DNA of 64,000 bases, from the NCBI RefSeq assembly GCF_020921035.1, contig NC_063151.1, positions 31,998,934 to 32,062,933 on the forward strand, given 5' to 3'. This document shows, piece after piece, positions 29,216 to 41,832 of the stretch. Position 1 is the first letter of the stretch; every line of letters starts with the position of its first letter. The notes below the pieces were generated by a model, which did not search any database, was not told the origin of the DNA, and saw only the letters and a list, made by a program, of their open reading frames with translations. The position numbers and the translations under genes are program-made. The stretch comes from Rhodamnia argentea. Its lineage: Eukaryota > Streptophyta > Magnoliopsida > Myrtales > Myrtaceae.

Positions 29216-29319
29216 TTCATGTTTCGGTCTGTCCATTTTCTTTCCGCCATGTTTTTGGCCAACTGATGTTTCTTTCTAACTTTTGGTGGATGCATGACGA
29301 ACCCATCGCAATTCACAAG

Positions 29320-29550
29320 TAACTTCTACAGTAGACGGTACCCAAAATTGCAATGCATTAATGCCTAGAGTTGGTAAAATATGAAGCAGAGAAAGTGGGA
29401 GCGACGTTTGTAGAAGAAAGAGACGGCACGAGAAGAGTACCAATTAGAAAGCAAGCAGTTGAGGAGGGTCATGACATAGGGAATGCCTAAGAACTCGTCT
29501 GTAGACTTGCTCTTTACTATCCTTTTGAATGTTATCCTGTGTCGTCAGCC
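29320..29550 (-). pseudogene. SWEET exon 3 and flanking intron copy (minus)
   Basis: Near-identical to 32235-32455 of the intact gene, in the same orientation. It includes the intronic 'caatgcattaatgcctagag' text, the exon 'aagcagttgaggagggtcat', and 'ttttgaatgttatcctg'. The remaining exons are absent around it. Confidence 0.8.
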
Positions 29551-29593
29551 AGAACAATATCATCTTGTTGTTGATTGAATAACCGAAATCGAG

Positions 29594-30350
29594 TCCATGT
29601 ACGTCGTGATCTTCCTCACCTTCGCCCCAAGGAATGAGAAAGCCAAGACCTGGGCCTCCTCGAGCTCGTGCTCAACGAGTTCGCTATCTTCGCCTTCGTG
29701 TCCCTCTTCGCTCTCCACGGCATCATGAGGAAGCTTTTCTGCCATACCGTCGTTAGAGGTGTCAAACGGGTGGGTCGGGTCTGGCGAGTCGAATATGGTC
29801 CAACCCATATTGACTCATTTAATCCATTTTGACCCATTTTCATGCAATACAAATCTAACGACCCATATCCGACCCGTATTACTCAAACACTTATGTATTT
29901 AGACGAAATCATGGATATGTATTTCTTATAATTTGTTAAGAAAAATGATATTGCTAAAACATTTTTATACAATAAAAAATTAATGAAATTTTTACAATTT
30001 TTTTTATTAAAAAGACTTCGTCGGTAGCGACGGAGGATAAATACATTAACAATTTTTTATATATATTTCAATTTTATTTGTAATTTTTTCTTTCTTTCTT
30101 TTACTTATTAAAAAATAATAATAAAAAGTAAAAAACCAAAATAATATAAACAGATAAATGGGTTGGGCTTGTCTAGCTAAAAGGGTTCAAAGACACCCAT
30201 TTATAATCCACATATAATTATGCTAACCCATTAACGTCCTATTTTGTAGAATTTGACTAACCCATTAACAACCTCTCGCTATCGCCACCACCATCTTCTC
30301 CATCACAATGTACACTGCACCCCCTATCGATCATGGTAAAGCTCTAGCAC
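29594..30350 (+). pseudogene. SWEET exon 4 copy (plus) split by an insertion
   Basis: The 5' part (29594-29753) reads 'gagtccatgtacgtcgtgat' to 'ttttctgccataccgtcg'. The 3' part (30277-30350) reads 'gccaccaccatcttctcc', 'tacactgcaccccctatcg' and 'gtaaagctctagcac'. A repeat of about 520 bp lies between. It is a third plus-strand exon 4 relic. Confidence 0.78.
29754..30276. mobile_element. hAT-like non-autonomous insertion in a SWEET pseudogene
   Basis: It starts TAGAGGTGTCAAACGGGTGG and ends 'cccattaacaacctct', an imperfect inverted match. The interior is very A+T-rich and has mirrored 'gggtcgg/gacccatat' and 'aaatgggttgggct' wording. It interrupts a SWEET exon exactly between homologous halves. 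An 8-bp duplication is not obvious, so the end assignment is tentative. Confidence 0.55.
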
Positions 30351-31220
30351 ACCATGTGATATTATTCAAGGGACTACCGGTGAAAGAGACTCCAAGAATG
30401 ATGATCTGGAATATAAACAACAGACAAGGCTTTCTCATCAATTCTGGGAACAACTCCAAAATCGCTCCGCACTCCGAAGAATTCGTGGCCTTTTCATCTT
30501 TGCGAAACTCTAAATGGAAACGCGTCCTGAGAAGCCCGGGTTGAGATTTCGTTGAATATCGGAGAAAAGCTGAAGATGATACTACCACGTTTTTCTTCTT
30601 ACCCCTCAAGGAATCGATCTCCGGCGAACCGGTCCCCGCACGTTCCCGGTGCTCCTCTTTTCTACCGTGGACTGGATTGCCTGAATCGAACTACAGACGC
30701 GAATGATTCGTTTTCGTAAACCTTTGGAACTCGGAATTACTCTGGTCAATTTGTTATGTGCATTTTCACATTACCTTCTTGTAGAATCACGAGCAGACCA
30801 TTATAGTATTTCGCATGAGCTTGCGCATGACAGAGAGACTTTAATGGGCAGCGCTGTGCGTTGAAGTTGTGCAATCAACTTGCCGTCTGATTGACGTCTG
30901 CCCGCATGGCAGACTACGAGCACCGGCTTCTGATAGTCGAATCAAGCACTTGGAGCGATGCGCAATCGACAGAGAAATGTACGAGGCACAGGGCAAGATA
31001 CCAAAAAACAGTTGGACGCGACAGTCGATTTCTTTGCGATCAAGATACCAAAAAACTTTTCGAGGCGAACGGAAAGATTTAGCTAAAAAGTAGTAGCTCC
31101 TGCGTGTTTGGACCACAGAGCTGAGCTAGCGAAGATTCTCGGTCGGGTTCGATTCGAGTGTACAAACAAGTTCATGGAATGCGAGGTGTTAACTGACGAT
31201 GTCACTGGTGCATATATCAT
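30351..31220. other. Intergenic, downstream of the SWEET gene
   Basis: No gene is supported. Open frames at 30308-30544 and 30869-31093 have no recognised domains. The last part should contain the 3' UTR of the minus-strand SWEET gene. Confidence 0.4.
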
Positions 31221-32992
31221 CTAAACCTGCTCATCTACTTGTTTGTTCATCGGATTGAGCTGATCCTTCCCTGGGTCACGTTCGGCAGCTTTCCCTGTCT
31301 CGCCCATCATATCCATGGACCGGTCGTTGTTCACTCTCGTCTTGGGCTCGCCTTTGTTGTCACGGTAAATGGCGTACAATATCAGCTGCACTGCCCCAAG
31401 CCCACATCCAAAACCATTGGGCACCTGCCAGATCCCATCACACACACACACACACACACAAAAATCCTCAAATTCGTCATGATTTTGAAACAGATTTTGG
31501 CCCAAAAAAAAAGTGGCCTAAGGAAAATGGACGGAGAAAAAAAAAAAAATGAACAGCTTACGGCGACAAACGGGTCACGGCCGAGGAGGCCATAGATGAA
31601 CCAGGAAGTGCCACATAAGAAGACGAATAGGGACAAGAAGAAGGGCATGTACTCCACGCTCTTTGTCTTGATCACCTGCCTCTGCACGTCACCAACACAA
31701 GGGGAGAGTAAGTTGAATCAGAATTGTTATTGAAAACAACGGTCAGCGCTTAAACAGGGTAACTATCACGCGGTGCTAGAGCTTACCATGATCGACAGGG
31801 GCGAAGCGTACATGATGATGGAGAAGACGGTGGCTGCAATGCCGCAGAAGAGCTTCCTCGCGTGGTCGTGGAGAGCGAAGAGGGACACGAAGGCGATGGT
31901 GGCGAATGCGCCGAGCACGAAGGCGAGGAGGCCCAGGATCTTGGCCTTCTCCTTCCTTGGGGCGAAGATGAGGAAGATCACGACGTACACGGATTCGATC
32001 GCGGCGCCGGTTCCATTGATCGTCGACACCAGAAGGTTGTTCGGCGACACGAACGGAAGGCCATACCTGCGATCAGATTAATAGCATCACATGAGCACGT
32101 AAACACTGGGGATTTGTAAAAGCCTTTTAAATTGACTTTGAGTTAAAAACTCAAAGTCCATTTTCATGTCATTCACAAGCATTCAAGTCCTATAGAAATC
32201 ATGGATGGGACACTTCACCCTGCACAAGACTTTAACTGTAGATGGTACCAAAAATTGCAACAAATTAATGCCTAGAGTTGGTGCAATGTAAAGCAGAGAA
32301 AGTGGGAGGGCAGTTGGTAGAAGAAAGAGAAGGCACGAGAAGAGTACCAAGCAGAAAGCAAGCAGTTGAGGAGGGTCATGACATAGGGAATGCCTGAGAA
32401 CTCCTCTGTGGACTTGCTCTTTATTATCCTTTTGAATGTTATCCTGCATCATCAGCCACAACAATTTCATCTTTGATATCGATTGAAATAACCCCAAAAA
32501 AGAAGAAGGGAAATCAGGAAAGGAAAAAAGCAAAAGGTTTCAATCTTTAACTTTCGAAATTAAACTTAGAAGGGAAGAAGAAGTCCTTCCCAGTTCCAGT
32601 TCTGTACCAAAGCCTAAAGCAGATATTTGCATACAAAGAGTTGGAGAAAAGAAGAAGCAACAGCATTTTCTCCGCAGAACAATGAAAGACTTGATCTTTT
32701 GTGAAATTTGCAGGGGGGGTTACTCACGTCGGCGACAAGAAGAGGAACAGAGCAGTGGCGTTTCCTGTAAATGAACAGAACCAGAGAAAGATAAGGTCCA
32801 TCAACTCGAGAATTCCATAACCAAGAACACAAACTAGAACGAGACCCTAAAGATAAATGGAAGATTGAATTTGTGAAGGAGAAAGTCCAACCAAATTCAA
32901 CATGAAAAACAGAGAGAGAGAGAGAGAGAGCACTTTTTCCAAGAAAACGAGAACCCACCAAAGACACCGAACAAGAAATGCAGAACATCCAT
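31221..32992 (-). CDS. Bidirectional sugar transporter, SWEET1-like
   Basis: SWEETs are seven-helix uniporters that let sugars cross membranes down their gradient. The SWEET1 clade mostly carries glucose at the plasma membrane. Six exons join in frame: 32992-32959, 32764-32728, 32443-32348, 32066-31787, 31681-31562 and 31424-31221. They encode 256 residues, normal for the family. The protein starts [20 protein letters not shown]. It contains [41 protein letters not shown] and [11 protein letters not shown], and in the second MtN3 repeat [43 protein letters not shown] and [18 protein letters not shown]. These carry the paired Pro and Asn residues of the transport path. The charged C-terminal tail (about 215-256) is typical. 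Exon 1 is only 34 nt of coding sequence and was chosen because its last base completes the Gly codon of GNATALF. Introns are GT-AG. The nearby pseudogene block derives from this gene. Confidence 0.93.
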
Positions 32993-33128
32993 TTCTTCTT
33001 TTGCTTCCCGAGCGGTTTCCTTGCAAAAACAACGAAAAGCCTCCCCCAAAGACGAAGAGCCGCTTCAAGTTCAAGAATCGTCAAGCAAGTGCGTGATTGT
33101 GGAGAGGGAGATGGGGGAACTTTCGGGG

Positions 33129-33136
33129 TTTATATA
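33129..33136 (-). promoter_or_regulatory. TATA box of the SWEET gene
   Basis: On the minus strand CTATATAAAC lies about 140 bp upstream of the SWEET start codon. That distance suits a TATA box followed by a short leader. Confidence 0.6.
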
Positions 33137-33578
33137 GAGATCTGAATTATAAAGAAAAAGGTGGTAACTAACTCTCTTTCATTTAGTCTTTCTCCTTCTT
33201 AGTTCTCTCCCTAGCAATGATAAACTTTCGTTCTTATCTATGGGGATCGAGAAAGGGGAGAGAGTTTCCTTCTTCTCAAAACTCTCTCTGTAACTATAAA
33301 ATTGGTATTAAACTTTGGCTTGATGTTACAGGGGCGCAATTTCAAGCAGCACGTGAAGCGTTCTCCCCTTTGTTTTTCTTGTCCTTTTGCATTTCTCTGT
33401 AAACAAATTTTGCGAAGGCAGGTCATGCTGCTGAAGCAGAGTAATGGCGTGGCCGATCTTTTTCGGTTTCCGTTGGCAAAAAGAAAGCCAAACAAAGGGC
33501 ATCGAGATTGGGGTCCATCCAATGGAAACCTGCTTTCTCATTACGCGTCCATCGTTCTGACACATCACATATGTTATC
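33137..33578. other. SWEET upstream region
   Basis: Presumed promoter of the minus-strand SWEET gene. Frames at 33302-33634 and 33326-33661 are chance frames that run into the adjacent transposon. No gene was seen. Confidence 0.4.
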
Positions 33579-34066
33579 GAGAAAAGTATCCAAAAAGTCT
33601 TAAACCTATTGCATTTGTGCCAATTCAATCCTAAACATTTTATTGATGCCAATTGAGCCATAAACCTTTTAGATTGATATCAATTTAGTCGTAAGACTTT
33701 TTGCATTTGTACAAATTGAGTCAATCTAGTCAATTTTGATCCGAAATCGCTAACTTGAACTTTAATTGTCCTATGTGGTATGGTCGGCGTTGATGTGGAT
33801 ATCTTTTAAGTATGATTTAAATTATTTGTACTATTTTTAAATAATTTTTTAAAATATTTAAAAATAATATAAAAATATCCACCTCACCGGCCGTTCCACC
33901 TAAACAACCGACGTCCACGTCGGTGATTTTCGATCAAAACCGATAGAATTAACTCAATTTGTACAAATGCAAAAAGTCTTAAGACTGAATTAACATAAAT
34001 CCAAAAGATTTAGGACTCAATTGGCATCAATGCATTAGGTTGAAGACTTTTTTTGACACTTTTCTC
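33579..34066. mobile_element. Fold-back MULE-like element with 9-bp target duplication
   Basis: The 488-bp element has long inverted arms. The left starts GAGAAAAGTATCCAAAAAG and the right, reverse-complemented, starts GAGAAAAGTGTCAAAAAAAG. Both continue 'tcttaaacct', 'tgccaattgagtcctaaa'. The core carries inverted 'gtcggcgttgatgtgg' and 'accgacgtccacgtcgg' segments. The flanks TATGTTATC (33570-33578) and TGTGTTATC (34067-34075) match at 8 of 9. End sequence and duplication length fit Mutator-like elements. No coding capacity, so it is non-autonomous. Confidence 0.8.
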
Positions 34067-34567
34067 TGTGTTATCACCGAAATAATCATAGCTTTCCATT
34101 TTCTCGACGTGAAAATATTGACCTTTTTTTGAGCTTGGAAACGCAAAGAGGCGTGATAGACTCTTGCAATTACAAACACGAGTTCTTATTTGTATTTCTT
34201 TTGTGTGTGTGTGTGTGTGTGTGGGGGGGGGTGGGAGGGGGGATGATGTTGGTTTGGGGGTGTGGTTTGTTTGAAAGTTGAAAGTTCTTATTGTATTCGC
34301 CGACACCAAAGGTACAGATTTATGCATAGGACACTCGTGAAGTCATGTGCATCGAGAAAGAGTGCACAACAACGGGTTTGAACATATTTCGCATGGCCAC
34401 GACGTGAAAAGGAAAGAAAGGAGGAAAGTGAGATGAACGATCTGAATTTACAACCCTAGCCAGAAAGCTAACAATTGAATGCTTATTGTCAGCACGTGAG
34501 AATTAGAGTTCACATGTAAAACCGTTGAATAATCCTATTGCATGCAACGATGCCGTAGACAACGTTA
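34067..34567. other. Intergenic with (TG)n and G-run
   Basis: A (TG) run from about 34201 passes into a G-rich tract ending near 34243 (runs of 9, 3 and 6 G). No gene was seen in the rest. Confidence 0.6.
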
Positions 34568-35124
34568 GGAAAAAAGCGTAGAAATAGCATAAACTTTTTG
34601 TATCGTTGCCAATTCGGTCCTAAACCTTTTAATTGTGCCAATTTAATCCTAAACTTTTTGCATTTATTGAGTCATAATTTTGGTTGAAAATCACCGACGT
34701 GGAAGCCGATCATCCTACGTGGCACGACTTACGATGACCGGTGCTGACGTGGAGATCTTTTTATTATAATTTTTTAATATTTTTAATATTTTTTTTCTTT
34801 TTTTCTTCTTTTTTTTTCGTTTTCTTTTCTTTACTCTTTTTTTATTGAGGGCCGGCGAGCCCTCGCCCGCACCCGATGACGGCTGTGAGGGTCATTGGCC
34901 CTCACTTGTGGATGGCAAGGGTCTGTCCATGACTCTTGCCGACCCACAGTAATAAAAAAGCAAAGAAAAGAAGAGGAAAAAAAGAAGAAGAAAAAAATCA
35001 AAAAATTAATACCAAATGAGCAATATAAAAAAATTATAAAAATAATATCTACGTCAGCACCGACCGTGCCACGTAGGACAACCGGTGTTCACATCGGTGA
35101 TTTTCGGCTAAAATTAGCCAGACG

Positions 35125-35808
<684 letters not shown>

Positions 35809-35940
35809 GCCAAATGAACTCAATTGGCACAAACACAAAAGGTTTAAGAGTGAATTGACGAAATTAAAATATCTATGACTGAATTGATACCAATGCAATA
35901 AGTTTATGATTTTTGTTTTACACGTTTTTCAAGAATATTG

Positions 35941-36611
35941 TCAGTCGAGTAACGTGTTTCTCTAATTCAAGTTGTGCAACCCTAGAATGTTGAAGCCCTA
36001 ACGTTTAACGAGGTGATCAAAGTTCTCGGGAGAGGAATATAGGAAGCGTGGAACTTCGAGGACTCCACAAGTCCAGCACGAAGCACAGGTGGATTGAACT
36101 TTCGTCTAACTTCCACATGAGTATTTACAATTTAATCCATGATTCAAGCCAGGAATGGTGCCGGAATTATTATTAACGTTCGGAAGAAGCATGGTGCGAA
36201 TCATTTCATTAGAATCCGAAAACGCAATTTTCATATTCAGTCAAAAGTATAGATGATTGAGGGCTACAAACATAAAAAAAGATGAGGTATGGATCTTATA
36301 TATCGCACTCGCGCGCGCATACACATATGTGTATATATATAATATCAAAGGTTGTTGTTTATATATATATATATATATCAAGCTGACCCCTATTAAACAA
36401 CAAAATTCGAATTGAGAAAAGAAAAGGGGTTTCAATTACATGAATCGTGGAAGAAGAGCACGTAGCAATGCTGCCCTCCCTAAGTACCGTCAAGAGCAAA
36501 AGCTTTGTTAATCAAGTAGCTCTAGAAAAAAAAAAAAAAAGTAGCTCTAACTACTTGGAGCCGGTAGTGGCAGTCAACGACGGTTTTCACATGATTGGAC
36601 CATCTAAATTT
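35941..36611. other. Intergenic
   Basis: No gene was seen. Contains a (TA) run at about 36359-36378 and short alternating 'gcgcgcg' sequence near 36310. A frame at 36447-36803 is a chance frame that enters the next element. Confidence 0.4.
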
Positions 36612-37230
36612 GGAAGAAATACCGAAAAAGTCCTAAAATCTATTGTAATTAAGTCAATTCAATCAAAAATTTTTTTATTGCCAATTGAATCTCAAACTTT
36701 TTGTATTTGCGTTAATTCGATCAAGTTGGTCAATTTTTTCCTTTTCTTTTTCTTTTTTTTCCCTCTCTTCCTTCATCCTCTAGCCGGTTGTCGGACTAGG
36801 TGATTGGCCAATGGCGAGGGCCGACGAGGTCGACCTCGCCATGGTTGGGCGAGGCGGTACCGACCTCGTCGTCGCGGGCAAGGGGCAAGGTCGAGCCTTA
36901 CCTAGAGACGGCGAAGTCGCAGCTCACTAGGGGCGGGCGAGGTCGACTTCACCGGCTTGATCGAGGAAGAAGGAAGGGAAGAAAAAAGAAAGAAAATAAA
37001 ATAAAAAATAGAGAATAACTAAAAAAAATTAATAAAAATTATCCACGTAAGCGCCGGCCACATCTTGTCGGCGTCGGCCACGCCACACCAACGATTTTCG
37101 GCGTAAATTGATTGGAGGGATTGAATTAGCGCAAATGCGAAAGGATTGGAACTCAATTAGTAAAAAAAAAATTTTTATAACTTAATTAACATAATTGCGA
37201 TATAGATGAGGCTTCTTAAATAATTTTCTC
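36612..37230. mobile_element. Fold-back MULE-like element with 9-bp target duplication
   Basis: The 619-bp element has left end GGAAGAAATACCGAAAAAG and right end, reverse-complemented, GAGAAAATTATTTAAGAAG. Inverted arms share 'aagtcaattcaatc' wording. The core includes 'gccgacgaggtcgacctcg' and 'ggcgaggtcgacttcac' segments, and 'cgccggccacatcttgtcgg'. The flanks TCTAAATTT (36603-36611) and ACTAAATTT (37231-37239) match at 8 of 9. Confidence 0.8.
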
Positions 37231-37566
37231 ACTAAATTTAGATGCATGGAGCGATCTTTACGCTCAGGAACGGCGGCGTCGCTCCACCATTCCATGCACG
37301 CCTAGTTTGGCCGAGTTTTCCAGCCGAGACTCCAAATTCGGCCGTGATTCGATTGCCAAGCGCTATGGAGACACGATGTACCTTGCTTTTTCTCTTTTTT
37401 GGACAGACGATGATGTACCTTACTCAAACTACTACTCTTGTTATTATACTTTTACGTGTTAGTTCGCGAAATTTTGCACGTGCTTCACATGCACTGTTTT
37501 GAGTACGTCCGTGGTGGAAACAACATGAATTTAATTTCTCACCAGATGCCGTCCCCAAAATTTATT

Positions 37567-38000
37567 GGAAAAGTTTAAAAAAAAATCATTAATCTATTAT
37601 GCAGATGACAGTTCAGTCATAAACTTTTTATTTTAATCAATTTAGTCCCGAACCTTTCGACGACTTGCCAATGTAGTCATTCCATCTAATAACCTTCCAT
37701 GTGGCCAGCGAACGGCAGAAGTGAAAAGGGCGAAAAAATATAGAAATAGAAATGAAGGAAAAAGAAAAAAGAAAATTTTTCAAAAAATGGCGAAAATCAC
37801 CCACGTCCATGGTGCTCCTGCCATGCCGGACTAACATTGTTGGCTGGACCATCACGTAAGTGACTACCGGCTAAAATTGATCGAAATGACTAAATTGGTA
37901 AATCGTCAAAAGTTTACGACTAAATTAATTAAATTAAAAAGTTTAAGAACGAATCGACATTCACACAAATAGATTTAAAAATTATTTCGATAAATTCCCC
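37567..38000. mobile_element. Fold-back MULE-like element
   Basis: The left end is GGAAAAGTTTAAAAAAAAAT and the right end, reverse-complemented, is GGGGAATTTATCGAAATAAT. Arms contain 'agtcataaactttttatttt' and its inverse 'aaattaaaaagtttaagaac'. The flanks AAATTTATT (37558-37566) and AAATCTTTT (38001-38009) match at 7 of 9. Confidence 0.65.
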
Positions 38001-40588
38001 AAATCTTTTGAGATAACATATGGTTAATGCTGAACTTACCATCTAGTAAAGCCAATTATTTTCTTTCAGCAGAGATTTGTTGGTTATAATTTCCTCAATG
38101 TTTTTTTTGTCTTTTGGTACGTTCTATTTACGGGACAAGATTCTAGGGATTTGAAGCATATAAGGTGGGCGCATGAGGTTTTGGCCAGAGTTTAGCGGTC
38201 CAATTGGAGGCGTTTCCTCTTGTAACGAAGGACAGAGCAATGCTTAAGAAAATTGGCACTCCAAACTAAAAATTGAATGTCAGAACTTCCTCCGCTCTGA
38301 TCCCAATATCAGTGTTCCGTGCGTCCTGAAATATCCATTTATTTCGCGAAAAATGAATAAGTTAAAAAATATTCGCTTGAAATAATTATTCAACAGAAAA
38401 CATTTTCATTACTGATAGTAATTGGTGTCTAAACATTTATGTAAATAATGAAAATATTTTTCGTTTACTTATTCTTGTAAGCAATGGAAGCCATCATTCC
38501 GAGAAATGTGGTTGATTTTGTTGTCTTCTGGATAGTTTTTTTTTTCCCTCCTAACTTAAGCAGGAATGATTCAACAAAATCCATGGAATTGATAAACCTC
38601 GATCAGGTCGAAAGCGGATGCATCTATCGGACCAGGGCAAAGTTTTGTCATCGTGCCCGTTGTCAAGTTCGACCCGCAATCCGAAAGATAGGACGTATCG
38701 AGCCAATCCAACTTTGCATTTACGGAACAGGTAAATTCTCCCGCCCGGCGAACATCGCAGCCGGTTTCGGATGTGGAAAGAATTCGGGGTTCCCCAATTT
38801 GACCAGCTTTGCCTGTTAATGCAATTTCATTTTATCCTTCGACCGCACATTCCTGCACTCATACATAGCATCAAAAAGTTCACATCGAAGATTAATTAAA
38901 GTATCGTATCATCACGTGGGATTCCGCAAACGGTGTACTTCTTCTAAATGGCTATCACATCGACTTTGGCCCCGCGACAGCGAGGCAAGCTTCACCTAGG
39001 GTATTCAATTGCCCAGCAATGGTGAGGTCATGGCCGGTGGGGGAGAGCTTCGCCCGAGGCCGGTGAGATCAACTTTGTCGGCGTATGTCATGTTAAAATT
39101 GCCTGGATGGATTGAATTGACACAAATGCAAAATATTTAGGACTAAATATGCAACAAAAAAAAAATGATTGAATTGACACAATTACAATGAGGTTAAAAC
39201 TTTTTTTATCCGGTAATTTTTCCACAATTGATCTATTACTTTATTATATCCTTGTGCTTTAATAACTATAGTTATTGACGTGGTCCCATATTTACCTCAT
39301 TAATTTTGAATTGGTAGTTACTGCAAGACTCAACAAGCGAGAGAAAGGTGTGGAAGAACATGTTTCGTGTCTTTTCTTTTTAACATTTTTTAATCTTGTA
39401 AATGGTAATTTTTTTTACACAAATCAAAACTCGAGAGGAGTACTATTTTGTAATTATTTAAGCTAATAAAAACTTTAGGAGAAGCATGCCGGAAGATTTT
39501 TTATATTTGCCTTAGGAAATAATCTTTTATTTTTTTCTGCTTGATTGGAGTCTGATGAAGCATTTTCCATTTTTGTTTTTGCAATTTTCAAATTCTTTTT
39601 TAATCATTTTGAGAGGTAGGACAATAAAAATCCATTGAATAGCTGCACATTCTGGACTTCTTTGTGAATTTGAACATAGGTCCCTTGTGTTGTAGCCACA
39701 TTAATGATAGAAGAGTTATTCCATTACACGCGAGCCGATGATAAGCTCGATGCATGCACGTCACGCAACGTCTATCGCATGGATTTAACACTCTCACATC
39801 GAGATTATGATCCGCCATTCCCGACATGTAATCGAGCGGTCAAAAGTTGATCTCCACGATCTCAATTGATAGGCTCAATCTATCCCTAAATCGACAAAAT
39901 CCCAACTCCATCCGCGCGCACGTAATGCGCCGACAGCTTGTGTGTAGAACAAATTGAGCTTCCCATCTAAAATCTTCCTTTGACAAAGAGTCAAAAGTGA
40001 CAACACCACCTCCTCGTGCATGCATGTGGGATCAAAGACACTCGATTTGAGAAGGGCTCCATCTCAATCTTATGGGTGGTGAACTTATTGTTGGCATTGA
40101 AGCCTTGAATGTTATGATGCGTACGTTGCCCTGGAAGGGAGGAAACAAAGCCAAAAATGCCTAGAAACCTTCCCGTGGCTGAGATTGCACCAGAGAGTGT
40201 TGCGGGGGCTTAGGGCAACCAATGTTCCGGGCAAATAATCGAACTCGAAAGCTTCTGCAGTTTCCTGTCTGGTAGGCTATCTCAGATCACTGACATGGTT
40301 TTTTTTTTTGGTGGACTCTTTCTCACACTATTCAAAGCAATAATAAATGTGGGGGAGTAATAATTGTTTACTTTCCCTTTCACACATTCATTGCGCCGCA
40401 TTTTGTGCCCTTTGGTATAAGTCACGCTACAATACGCGTTCAATAAGAGCCCGTGGACGAAGATGCCTCCATTTGAGCACTTGTGGAGTGACCTGCTTGG
40501 TGACGAAACTTCGAGCCCTTGCTAGAGGTACGTCATAATAAGTTAAAGGTTGCATGGGCGAAAGTGTGTAGCATCGAGTACCTCGAAC
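38001..40588. other. Gene-poor region with repeat fragments
   Basis: No supported gene. A fragment of the A+T-rich MITE-like family lies at about 38335-38475. The frame at 38484-38819 has an FGCGKNSGFPN stretch faintly like aspartyl proteases but is too short to call. The right half of a fold-back MULE-like copy lies at about 38985-39225 ('caaatgcaaaatatttagga', 'attgaattgacacaatt'). The rest is unremarkable. Confidence 0.4.
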
Positions 40589-41832
40589 TAGGGGTGTCAA
40601 AACTAACCAAAAAACTGACCTTATCTATTAACCGAATCGAATCGAACCGAATCAAAAATTTGTGCATTTTTGGTTCAATTCAGTTTTGGTTCAATTAATT
40701 GAAATATAACCATTTATTTCTTTTGGTTCGGTTTATTTTGGTTTGGTTCGTTTAACCGAACCGAACCGAAAATCTTTTTTTTTCTTTTAATTCGGCCTCC
40801 CCACCGGCGCTTCGCAAGCCTCGAGCTCCCTCAACACGCCAAAAACCTCCACCTCCTCCTGCTCCTCACACTCCTACCCACGGCCACCCGTGCCACCACG
40901 ACCAATGCCACCACTGCCATCGTCCCCACCCCCATCCTACCCATCGCCCGCGTTTCCTCGCCGCCTCCACAACGCCGCCGCCGCTGTCGCCAATAAATCA
41001 AGACTTTTTCAGTAGGCTAAAATTCAAAATCAATCCTAACGAGCTTGTTCAATCTCGCTAACAACAACTATGGCGGTCAACGCAATTAGTTCAAAGCGGG
41101 CTAAGACGGGAACATTGAACGGTGAACCGCGAGCTTCTTCCAATTCCATCACCAAGAAAGGACCCACCCGTGACTTCAATTTCTCTCGTGAAACCTCCTA
41201 ATCATCGTTCCGTCAAGCGGCCGGATCTCGCGAGGAGAGGGCTCACGGCCGTCGCTCAAGCCCTTGTCGGCCACCGTAAGGGTGGGTCGTGGCTGCGAGG
41301 GCTTGCGACGCCTTCGCCTTCGTCTGCGAGGGGCTTCGGGGTGCTCGACTACGCGATGTGCCTCTCTACGCCGAGAGAGGAGGGTGAGCAGTTGCGAGAG
41401 CTCGAGTGCCTCAACGGGTGGCTCCAGCACTTGAACTTCAACCGCCCGCTATGCCGGTCGTTGCTCGCGTCTGGTGAGGTTGCGGACACCGTGGGGAGGC
41501 GCGTTGGGGTAGAACCGGTGGAGTGGTTTTCTTTGCTTCGAACCAAGCCCGAGGCCGTGGGGGCTCTAAATTTTGGGGGCGGTGGTGATGGGCCGGTGAA
41601 TCGGTTGTGCAAAAAAAAAAGGGGAAAATTAAAACCAAAAATCAAAAAAGAAAAATTGAAAACCGAACCGAAAACCGAACCGAACCGAACCGAACCGAAC
41701 TAAATTGGATATTTGGTTAAGTTCATATTCGGTTCAGGGCGGGTTCGGTTCGGTTCAAGCTTTTCACCTTAATGGTTCGATTCGGTTTAGTTTTTGAAAA
41801 AACTAAACCGAACCGAACTATTGACACCCCTA
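40589..41832. mobile_element. hAT-like element with perfect 8-bp target duplication and coding-like cargo
   Basis: The ends are TAGGGGTGTCAA and TTGACACCCCTA. The flanking 8 bp are identical, CCTCGAAC at 40581-40588 and 41833-41840. Subterminal arms are repetitive 'aaccgaaccgaacc' and 'ttcggttcggtt', forming a long inverted repeat. Between them lies about 0.8 kb of G+C-rich sequence with an open frame at 41122-41703. No transposase domain is visible. The perfect duplication suggests a recent insertion. Confidence 0.88.
41071..41640 (+). other. Possible captured gene fragment inside the hAT-like element
   Basis: A frame beginning MAVNAISSKRAKTGTLNGEP (41071) stops at about 41202. An overlapping frame (41122-41703) includes RGFGVLDYAMCLSTPREEGE and LECLNGWLQHLNFNRPLC. 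The codon-like composition and high G+C differ sharply from the A+T-rich flanks. I recognise no parent gene, and the frame has no start or splice support of its own. Confidence 0.3.

Noticed and set aside
38484..38819. 111-codon frame with an FGCGKNSGFPN stretch that recalls aspartyl proteases
   Set aside because: Too short and isolated. No catalytic D-T/S-G motif or neighbouring exons were found, so a chance likeness cannot be excluded.
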